Under the pieces are notes generated by a model. It had not been told where the DNA came from. It made no database searches and worked only from the letters and a program-made list of their open reading frames with translations. The position numbers and the translations under genes were made by a program. Below, piece by piece: positions 33,501-45,500 of a DNA stretch of 64,000 bases (positions are counted from its first letter, which is position 1; every line of letters starts with the position of its first letter). The stretch comes from Galbula dea (taxonomy: Eukaryota > Chordata > Aves > Piciformes > Galbulidae): NCBI GenBank assembly GCA_013399015.1, contig VWZX01001131.1, positions 1,436,812 to 1,500,811 on the forward strand. The letters are read 5' to 3'.

Positions 33501-36500
33501 AGAGTTTTATAACAAATGGGAATTATTATAGTTAACTAAGCGCCCACATCAAGTGATCTAACCTATTTCTGTGCCAGCTGAGAACTGATCACCCATCTAC
33601 TATCTCTGAACATGCAAGAAAAAGATTAGGAATAAGATTTCTGTAAATACAAGAACAAAAAGGAAAATGCACTCTAACTCTCAGTGTCTGAAGCATCACT
33701 ACACAAAATTAACATCACAGTTTCAAGTTTCTGAATTACTTAACGTTTTAGGATATTTATGTATTTAGGTTAAAGGTGGAAGTGCCCTTAAAATATTGCA
33801 TGTGGCAAGATTCCAAAGACACCCCAGCCCCATTTATTCCAAAAGGGGTTACACTACAAAAAAAGGACAGAACCATGAAGTTTGAAACTGCAGCCAAGTA
33901 CAGACCAGTCTTTTAGACAGGACAGAAAATGAGTGGCAATGATGAAAACCTCTGCTGTAGCAGTACAATGAATCAAAAACTCACTGCCAACAAACGCAAG
34001 CACAATGTTGTTCTCTCATTCCTTCACAACATGAAGCAGCTCTCTATGACGGGTTGTGTAGAAGCTGAGGGAGGACCTTAGGCATGCCCAAGAAACACTA
34101 CATACAACATTACTTCAGCCTCCAACAGAAAAAACATTTCCAAGAAGAAACTACAGCTTTATGTATGGTGCTTCCAGGGATGCTGCCATGCAAGAATCTA
34201 AGTGGGAGCTCATGATGGCAGCAATTTGGAATAAAGTTTAAAAATAATTTAAAAAAAAATCTATTTTCCTGCTTGTGTGAATTCTTAAGAACTTGGAACA
34301 CTTCTTAAGACTTCGTATTTCAAAAGAGCATGCTGGAAGCATCTGCAACAGGCACCTGGGCTCCAAGAAGCTCGGGTCGAGTTCAATACAAGGAAGGTGT
34401 CATGTGCAGTTTTACCTTACAGTTTGAGAAGCATTCCTGCTTGGAGCTTTTTGCTCTGTTGAGGTCTGATGTGGTTGGGATCCAGAACATGAGAACTGAT
34501 GCTGCCTGGTTCCCACAGTATGCTGAAGTCGAGGAGGTAGAGCTGACTGGGGTTTTATTGACTTGCTCTGATTCTTTGGCCCTCTGCAATCTGCATCTGG
34601 GATAAAGATGTGAAAAGAGATATATATTTTTTTCAATCACTTTTTTAAACTTTTTGGGACAAAACATCTGACAATAAGGATTCTGCCACACAAAGACAGG
34701 TACAATCCTTACCAGGCTGAGCATTCTGCCCCCATGTTGGGAAAAACTTTTTGATCTTCTTCCCTGGCACAGTGTTCCAGCCCTCCATAGGAGAGGCCTG
34801 TGGAAGAGGTTTAAGGCTCTTCAGTGAGACAGCATGCCTACAAAACAAGGAATCATGGAGGGAAAAACATCTTAACAAACAGGCAGGGGCTTGCATAAAC
34901 TAATACCAAATATCAACTAAGACTGAGGATCTTCCCATACCACACTCAGTTGTGGAGTTTTTTTGACCCAGAAGTTACAGAACATCCAGACTACTTAGCA
35001 CTGAAGAAAAAAGTCTGAAATGACAATCACTGCAGAACCCCTTCCTCCTTTTTTTTATTCACTATGTTCATGGTGGTACTGCATCAAGCTGAGAAGCAGA
35101 TAGACTGAAGGGACTAGAAACAACTCTAAACCAAAATAATGCTGCCATTACCAAGGTTCTGTTTGGCACTCTTTTCAAAGAGATTAAGCACTTACTTTGC
35201 TCCAAGCTCTTCTACAAACACAACAACTGGCCCATTCTCTGAACAGACTTCTTGAATATGGGCATTATAAAACTTCCCATTATGGTCTAAGCGCACCTAC
35301 AAGGAGAAAAGAGGAAGAAAGAAGTGCATTAGCTTCAAAAAGGACAGTGAAAAGACCTAACTCTCAGTGATGTTAAAGATGGAACTTTTCCTCTGAGCAA
35401 CAGAAAGCAGACCTGAGAAATAAACATAATCCAGTAAATCTATCCAATGGATCTTCAATCCTACCACTTCTTTAAAAAGAAATAAAAACAGTTAAAAAAA
35501 CAACACTAAACAACCAAAACCAAGAAACACACACAAAAAAACATAACCAAAACAAGTCCCACATAAAAGCCAGAAAGCTTGCCAGATAACACTACTTCAT
35601 GAAGCATGACTTTCAAAACTACTTGAGAAAGTTAAAAGTAATCCATGTAAAGAAAAATAAAACCAATTCATTAGTAAGTTCAGTGAAATTTAGTTTAAGA
35701 AGAAAATGAACACCCATTATTTTGGAAGTTCTTCAGGGAGGGTTTTTAAAACAACCAAAATAAAAAGTTGTTCAGCCATGCTCAGTGTTATTTGTCTGAC
35801 TGACATTCCATGTTCTTACAGTTGTTAAACACACAATAAATTTCCTAACACTGTACCACTACATTTGCCTTTCTGGTTGGACTCATTTGGCCAACTCCAC
35901 TTCTCACTATCCTCTTCCCTTCTCATATTTTTATCCAATGTATTTACTGTCATGCAACATACATCGAAAATTTGCCAGATAATATGTTAGGTATCAGAGT
36001 TTTGTCTACTAATACTATCTGTGCCCTTAGTATATAATACACAAAACAGCCTTCAGATCTTAAATGTACATTTTAAGCCTGTACTGTTAAGTAATAAATA
36101 CTCAACTCCACAGCAGGTTTTTTTCATTGTTTTGTCACTATGCTTAATTGCATTACACAAATAAAGCACAAGCTGAAAAAGCTGCATGCTGCACAATAAA
36201 CCTAACTGAATATTTCCACATTAGTGTTAATAATTGTAATAGGTGGTCAAATGTCCTAGAAAGAACCCTGTTTGGCTAAGCACCACCAGTTTAGTTAGCA
36301 CATCTAAGAAGATTAAATCTAAAATTACTGTACTATGGAAAAATCTCATTTCTTCTCACATACATATATGTATAAAAAAATACAAATAGTTAAGGAAAAG
36401 GGAAAATTGGCACCTTGAGCAAAATGTGAATGTCTCTGTAAACTATAATTCAATACTACTTACTTTACATTTATCTCCAACTGAGTATTGCATGCCAGCA

Positions 36501-39500
36501 GCAATAGAAAAATCTTGTTTTTGCTGATCTGTAAATAAATGAGCAGTAATACAGTGTCAGATACTGTTAGTTTAAGTACACCAAAGAGTTACTTTCTTGA
36601 TGCAGTGAAAATGCCCATCAGAAGTTCAAGTCCTAAATCTGTCCACTAACCCACATGAGGAAGACTACTGCCTAAACCCAAAATGCCATTTGGATCCCTG
36701 TTCTTCAAGAGGGCTTCACTTTATACATCAGCTTGCTAAAGTTGGATCTTTTCAGTATTTAGTTACTTACCCCACTTGGACTGGAGCCAAACATCATATT
36801 CGACATTTCTGTAAACTGATGGATTGAGTGATTTAAGAACTTTTTTAGGCAAGACCAACAAAGTAGGATTCCCATTGCTCTTAAGGTGCTGTATGAAACA
36901 GAACAAAGTGCCATTTTTCAGTCACAGTGCTCAAGCTTTAAACTCAAAATATAGAGAGGCTGAAAATACATCAAGAGCTTTGAAAAGAAGAATTCAAATC
37001 ATGTTGCTCTAACCATACCACAACAAAATTCTGAGATAAGCAGCATTAAAAAGGACACTATCCATGTTTTTTGCACATCAATAGCAAACATTTCTTTTCG
37101 AAAAAATAAGTAGTTTTTAAAATATTACATGTTAGGAAAAGTAGAAACTCAAGAATCTCTCATTAAAATAAAACAAAAACACAGCAGAGTACAAGTTATT
37201 AGGAAGACAAAGAAATCTTAACATAGAAATACCTCATTGTCAGAAAGAGACTTTAATCCATTCATATCATTCACTGTTGTAGCTTTACTTCTGCAAAAGA
37301 AGAGAAGCAAGCTGTGGTTATACAGTATTAATAAGACCTGGAAAGCAGGTAAGAAATATCTTGGAAGTGGATAAAAATACTGAAACTGCCACTCTCTACG
37401 TGTTTTTCCACAGTCAGCATACCAGGGAACATCTTCATCTCTTCAAATGAAAAAGCTAAGTCTAGAACAAGAACTACATTTTTCTATCATACAGAAACAA
37501 AAATCTTTCATTTTTAAGTACAAGTTTTAGGAAGCCTAACTTATGTGCACTGACTTAGTCATCACTTAAGAAAAATGTGGAGAGGAGACAGGCAAGGGAA
37601 ACAAAAATTCCTCTATAATTTTTGCAACTACACAAGGAAAAGGTAACAAAAGCAGACAAACACCTCACACAGTTCAAACCCAAACCCCATTCCATTAGTT
37701 AACTGGCATCAGGCATGCTACTCTTATGCCTGACATTACTGGAACATTACTTTCCACAGAGAAAAAAAAAGGATTTTTCCCTACAGCAGTTGTAGGCAAC
37801 TGTCAGCATTAACTTCTCCCAAAAATAAACTAAACTGTAACATTTAGTAGCAACATAACTGAAAAGTTCACCTTTATAAAATGAAAATGCTTCTGGAAAA
37901 GTAGCTAAAGAAACAATCTGAAGTCAACTTTAAGACAATCAAAAAATTTAAGAGTTCACAAACACTGCAAAGTGTCTGTAATTTGGGCTAACTAGGTCAA
38001 AAGCCACATACCGAGCTCATGACATAAGACAGATGGTTTAAATCAAAAACATTGAGTTTGATAGTCTCAAGCAAGTATGTGACTTTCATTTACAAAGGTG
38101 CTATGGAGGCTAGCAGTATGTTTTCTTATGAGTCCCAAAGACACCAGGCAATGCTACTGCATATGAAACCCAGGAAAGCTCCAAGAACAGAAAGGAATCA
38201 AGAAGGTTTCCACTCTCTGACATTTAACTACAATAACTTCCCCTGCTTTCCCCAAAGCAGAAATACTTTGTATTTTAATTGGAAATATTCCCTAGTACTT
38301 CTTTTTCCAAACAAGAAAGGAAGCTAATCCTTTTCCCAGAACTTGGTTTGCTTTCTGTGATGATTTCCATCCTCCTCCTTTCTGTTGTTTTCAGCTTGAG
38401 ACAGAAACCAGCTCCCAGTATCTCCTAGAATGTCTTCTGCCACATGCCACACAGACTACAGCAGAGCTCCCCAAAAAGACTTTAATGATGTTCAGTTGGA
38501 ATAGAGGACATGATGCACCAATACAGCATAATCTTCATGGCTTCAATGGAATTTCACACAAGCAAGGGTTTTAAGAACAGTACTAAACAGAAGAAGCTGC
38601 CAATACATAAAATCTAGAGCATCCATGTCCAGCAAAAGGAATACAAACCCACAAAATATAATTACTTCATAAAGATTAAGGATCAAAAAAGAACTAGCTA
38701 CATCTGTATTTATCCATTAGCTACATCTCAAGCAGGCATTTCAGCCTCTAGATGTAGAAGCAATACAAGTTGGATTAGTTTCCTGTAACCCTACTCGGTT
38801 CCAAGAGCGAGCCAAGTAGTTCTCATGGAGGTCACCATGCCAGACTAGCACACTGACAGCGTTCCCAAGGCATTCTGCTGTTTGAAACAGGAAGAAGGAC
38901 ATGTTGCACTGGCAACACCCTGTTATGTAAAGAGACCCAAAGCTAGGCTGCAGGAAAAAGAGGAACCAGAACCCTGTCCTTAGGTACAGTGAAGATTGCA
39001 CATTCTGTTCTTTCATAGTTCTAACCTTACCTCTTTGCATTTCTTTTCTTAGTTATTTTTAAAGGTTTTAAACTTTAACTGTTAGATTCTACTACCCACC
39101 ACAAAGTTCCTTTAACCTGTATTGCTCCCAGGCATCTTAGGTTAACTTTTAAATCCCATTTACCTGTAGTTGTCATCATCTGAATCTGAAGCAGATACTT
39201 CACTGCTACCGTTACTTTCCTCTGTCACACCAACAGCACTTAGTTCTGCTATGATTTTCTTCACATCTGTATCAAATACTTTCTCATACAACAACTCATA
39301 CAGCAGAGCTGGGGAAGAGAAGGAGAAAGTGGAAGGGCAAAGTAAATTACAAGGTAAATGAGATTTTTTACCACTGCATTTCGAAACTCCTTTAATTGAA
39401 GCAAGTAAGCATTCTGATGTGTTAACTGAAACAGTGAAGGCATCAGAAACAAAACCAGCTGCAGATACTATAGTTTAATGGGTATGCATGGAACCACTAC

Positions 39501-42500
39501 AAATCAGGTCTGCCTTAGCCTTGGAACTCTGAACACTGGCAGAGATTTCATGAAGTATTAGAATCTGGACCCACCAGATTTGATCAGGACCTTTGGGCGA
39601 TTCTGCAGTCTAGTAAAGAAAACAATGATCCACGAAGATGCACAGGCAGCCTCCATAATTCCCACGACAATTTATACATACAAGGATAATATTGACATAA
39701 ACAATTAGTTTGCTAATATAGTCTGAAATACTAAAGTAAAACCAGGATGCTGACCAGAGACAATGCAACAGATTACAAATTTGTACACCAACATTTTCTG
39801 TTTACTTTTGGCCACACAGATCCAAAGGGACAGGTGAGCCTTCTCCTCTTGGTATACAACCTGCTTTGATCAAGAATCAGGACACAATTAAGAATTCATG
39901 CTCTTGCAAGCCACACAGTCATTAACAATTCAAATGGTAAACTAAGCTACTAAAGAATGACTAAAATAAACTTTCATACAGAGCCTTTTCCTGAAACTTG
40001 CCAACGATAATTAAGACTTTTGGTAAAAATATGTGCTTTTAACTAACCAACATAATACTTACACTGGCACAGAGCAGCCTTCTCTGAATATTCTATGGGA
40101 TAAACAATATCATAGTGGTTTCCATTTGAGAAGCACAGCAATACCTATTAAAAAACCACACAGATATTTTAGGCTTTGCACCTCATTTCTCAGATGAGCA
40201 CTACCTTTCAAAATTCAATTTAATGTGCTTTGTTATCTCCCAGGATCTCAAAACATCAACAAAACAATCAAAATGTCGGGTCTTTAAACCAAAAAGAACC
40301 TGACTGAAAGTCAAAAGGAATTTAAGGAAGAGCTAGCTATGTGAATTAGCAGTTCAAGTTGATTCCTACAGATTTTTGGATTACTAGGAAGCATACTGCA
40401 CCCCAAACATGGACCATTTATCTATCTATAAAGGACTGCTACATGTATTAATAGAATGGCAACCTTACTAGGTACAAAAGAAACTATTAAAATTGAAGTC
40501 TCACAAGATTTCATTGCATTAAATAATAAGACTCACATGAAACTACTTGAGTTTTTATAAAGTACTCAATTCAGACTTTCACAATAGCTTTTTTTCATTA
40601 TTATTACTATTATGATGATTTGTACCTTATCAGCAAAGCCATTTTCAGTTACATGTGAGGGAGCAGCATTTGGTTCCCGATAGATTATGAAATCTTTCCT
40701 GAGGAAAAAAGCAGCAGTTAAGAATTCATTTTAAAATTAGGATCAAGAAAAACTGCAATACTCAAGTCAACTTCAAGGAACACACACAACCACAGGAAAA
40801 GTCTAATGGAAAAAGAACACTGAAGATGAGGAGTACATCTTCTGGTCAAAAAAAGGCTTACTTTTATGAAAGAATATATTAGAACAAGATGTGCTGGCAC
40901 AGTATACACAAAGCCAATGACAAGTAAAACACATTTCCAGACACTGCTTTCTGGAGCTGTGTCTAAGAATACGATGGCTCCTCACTCCTGGAGAAATCCT
41001 TTGCCATTTGGAAACCCACCAGAACAAAGAGGAGGTTGGGTTTATGATCAGAGACAGGAAACTGGGAAGTCTCCAAAAAGTGAGCAACGGCTTAGACTAA
41101 ATCTGTACTAGCAGATTGATTACATGCATACAAGAACCCTTTTGGGCGTGGAGGCCAGCTAACAGAACAGCCCACATCTGTGCTCTGAAATTCTTCTTGC
41201 CCCCCAAACCAAGTCCCTGTGCTCAGAAGGGTCCACACACAGTTTCTGCTCCCAAAAGGTGGCCCAGCTGCCACAGCATAATAAGCAGCATGCCAAAAGC
41301 CCAACAGGCCATCAGCAGGTATTGGCTGAGGATCAAATATTGTAACTAAGTGTCCAGCACCTCTGTAAATCATGCCCTGAACTAGTATCAACTTTTGCTA
41401 CTTGTTTTCTGCTATAATCAGTCTGTCATGATTTTAAATTTAATTATTTTCTCTTGCTTTCATCCTCACACAAGCAGAAGTTTCATTAGTGTTGCAAAAT
41501 AATTAAGTATATTCACGTGTCCAGGTTTTGGATTAAAAAACCCACAAAACAGAAACCCCAAAACTTTCTATAACTCTGAACAATCTGTTCTGAGAAGAGG
41601 AGGTGAGAAATTGGGAGGGAAAGCAATTATAACAAAAAAATAAGATGTGAAAAGTAATAAAACCAAACTGTATGACTCTGCCCACAATTAGTTTTCCAGG
41701 TCAGATGCATGACACTATTGTAAACCTCTATTCAAATCCCAGATTAAGTATAGTTTTCAAAGCTCATTTTTCTATTTTTATTTAATACTTTAACAGCTGC
41801 AATTTTCAAAGCATATTCATAATTTTCTGGAGAACTAGTATGACATATAATTTCACCTTTGTTATTCATTACCCAAACAATGGAACCAATCTCAGTAAAA
41901 CATTTAAAAGTTTTCTTACTTGTACATAAGAGAAAGGGCACTTATTTCTACTTGTCCAACCCATTCCTGTATTAAAAACATAAATAAAATTAAGTTCACA
42001 CAAACACAAAATTATACTTCCTCACAAGTACATCAAGAGACACAAGAAATCATTGCTGAAAATAAATACATTGAGTCTCAAGTTCAGCCAGAACTCTGAC
42101 TGTATTTGTACGAGTGTGAGTAGATGAGGGGACAGCAGTGGATGGACTTCAACTTTTCTGACACTGTTTCCCATAACACCCTCATAGGGAAGCTTAGGAA
42201 GTGTGGGTTGACAGAATCACAGAATATCCCATGTTAGAAGGGACCCACAAGGATCACGGAGTCCAACTCCTATTTAGGCACAGGACAACCCCAAAGTCAC
42301 ACCATGTGTCTAAGAGCATTGTCCAAATGCTTCTGGAATTCCATGAGAGTTGGTGCCATGACTGCATCCCTGGGGAGCCTGTTGCAGTGCTCCACCACCC
42401 TCTGGGTAAAGAGCCTTTACCTAGAATCTAACCTGAGCCTCACTGGCACAGCTTCCTGGCCTTTCCCTGGGTTCTGTTGCTGGTCACCAGAGAGAAAAGA

Positions 42501-45500
42501 TCAGCACCTGCCCCTCCTTCATCTCTGGTGAGAAAGTTATAAACTGCAGTGAGGTCTCCCTTCTGTGATTCAGCCTCCTCTTCTCCAGGCTGAAGAGACC
42601 AACTGATTTCAGCTGTTCCTCATATGGTTTCCCCTCCAGACCCTTCACCATCTTTGTGGCCCTCTTCTGGATGCTCTGTAACAACTTGGTATCCTTCTTG
42701 TATTGTGGTGCCCAAAACTACACATAATACTCCAGGTGAGGCCGCACCAAGTCAAGTGTGACTAGCACGTCTCTCCATCAGCTAGCAATGGAGTGCTTGA
42801 CACTCCCCAGGACCAGGTTGGCCCTTTTGGCTGCCAGGGCACATTGCTGACTCATATTCAACTTGCCATCAACCAAAACTCCCAGATCCCTTTCTGCAGG
42901 GCTGCTTTCCAGCCTCTCATTCCCCAAGTCTGTAGGTACATCCAGGGTTGCCCCTTCCCAGGTGCAAAATCTAGCATCTGCCTTTGTTAAACTTTGTGTG
43001 GTTTGTGACTGCCCAGTCCTCTCATCTATCTAGATCTCTCTGCATGGCCTCTCTGCCCTCATGGGAGTCAAGAGCACCCCACTGCTTAATTCCACCAGCA
43101 AACTTGCTTATTAAACCTTCAAGTCCTGCATTGAGTTGTTTATAAAGATATTAAAGAAAACTGGCCCTAAATTACCCATCAACTTTAACAGAAGTACTGC
43201 TTTCTGCTATAAATCAAGTTTAACATACCTGTGGATTTTCCAAACATTTTAAATATTCTTCAAATGGCCCCTCTATGAACTGTATTAAAAAAAAAGGTAA
43301 TAATTAGTTATTTTTAGCAGCATAGCCTATGGAATCCCCAGTCTCCAACCCATGGTATCAATGGGTATGTGTCACTGCAAATTTAAGACTATACTGCCCT
43401 CAAAGAGCTTACAATCAAAGTGATGCAGAGATGAGGGAATAAATAGTCAAAAATAGAGGTCTGCATTCCAGAAAATGACCGCATAAACAGCTTCTGGAGT
43501 TATCACACAACCCCAAACAAACAAGCAAAACACCAAAAAGATATCCAGAGGCCAAAGGGGAAATCTTCAAGAGAGCAAAGATGCTGTGAAGTGGGTGTTT
43601 ACGGGCAATTCATCCCAGGCCTGCAAGGCATCACTGGAGAGAGCATGTGGGAGCCTATTCAAGATTCTTGTTAAAAGAAATAGGCAGCAATGGACAATCA
43701 GAAATGGGACTCACATTTCAGGAGCATGCCAGTAGTGATAAGGTGTACTTCATGTTTTGCCTATAGCATTTTTCCCCTCTTTTCTATATCACTTCAACCA
43801 GCTTTTTCTTTCAGTGAAAGGATGCAAGCAATTAGGCTACACTGTAAGCGTCAGGCTAAGAAAGCGATCCTTCAGCTGCACTCCTCAACACCCATGAAGG
43901 GGCCAAATCACAATTATCAAAGCCAGAGAAAGATGCTGCAGTAACTGAGACATGTTAACTTCAAACTGTTTCAGCCATGCTGGCTGACAAAGAGGCTATT
44001 TAGACACAAGCTGCTTGATTCAGTTAAAATAAAGATCCACAGAGGTCCAAATAAAGGAGTAATTCTCATTATGAACTTAAGCTACAAGCTAAATGGCCTC
44101 TTTACCCATAGTGATTAAGAAACAGGGTAATAAGGAAAACTGAGTGGAGCAGTGAGATTAGAAGTTCTACTTGAGTAATTCTGAACCTGGCTGGACATTG
44201 TTGTTCATGAGAAGGATCAAAGAGTCTACAAAATTTTTAATTTAGACAGAAGTAATGAAGTATGAAGTTACAAGGTGGATCAGGAGCACATGACCATAAA
44301 GAGCAAGTTGTTTTGTATGTCCAAATTAAATGACCTAAAAGGTAATGCACAGAGGAAGAATGGAAGTGCACCAGGAAGCTGTCACAGGAAAGTGAAGAGT
44401 TAAAAAAGAGAACAAATATGAAGAAGCAGCAATCAAAGGTAACACTTCAAAAAAGGATGAGGATGAAAACCAAGGTGGTGGTTACACACAGTCACCTGAA
44501 ACTTTGGTTATAGCAGCACCAACAGAAAAAAAATGGAGATTGGAGCTGAATGGTTACAACAGACAGAAAAAGAACTGCAATGGGTACAACCAGCACACGT
44601 CAATAAAATGTTACCAAGAAGCCAGATGAGTAAACAGTTGAACTAAGAGACATTTGTTGTGTGTTGTTTTGAGGTTTTGTAAGGGGAGTTAACAATGCTA
44701 CATTCCACATAAAAAACCAAAATATAGCAAGAAATACAGAGAACAAAGGAGATCAGCAGAGCTAAAGTGAGGTACTTGGGGGAGTAAGAACACTAGGAAA
44801 CGAGAACAGATATGAAACACCTCAATCTTATACATGAAACACCTGTTCTCAAAAAAAAAGAAGATAAGAAACTTTTCAAAAGTAAGACTTTTCAGAAGGA
44901 CAGCAAAGATGGATAGCAGAGGTCATATCACTTGGATCAAGTCTGAGAAAAAAAGATAGAGTCTAGAAGTCTGGAGGAGAGACACCAAGACAGTAAAATG
45001 AACTGAAGTTGACAAAGCAGTTACCTGGCTGAGATGTCAGAACTGGGGAGGGGAAACACCATACATTTAGAGTCAAGAAGGGTCATGGTATTTCCAAAAA
45101 CTATACAATGCAACAAGAAAACAGAAGTAGAGAAGCAGATATTGGAGTGGATTAATTCTGGAAAGAAAGGAATTACAAGTCAGTAGTGAAAAAATACAAA
45201 AAGAAAGGGGAGAGATCCAAGAGCTGCTAACTCCTCAGATGGACTGGAAACAAACAGTCCTGGCAAATGAAAATAGTCAAGTCTGAGCTGCAGTTGCCCA
45301 GAGAGATTCACTGTATTTTCTCATTCATTCTTGAGGACTTCCACAGAAAAAGTGATGAGTCACATTTGAGCATTGGGCACTTAATCAGAAATTGTAGTAA
45401 ATACAGCCACTCTTATTCCTGCTTCCCTCTCTTCCCTATGCCAATGTGCATCTAAACTGGGCTTTTTATTTTGGGTCCAGGTAAATTTAGACCAGAAAAA

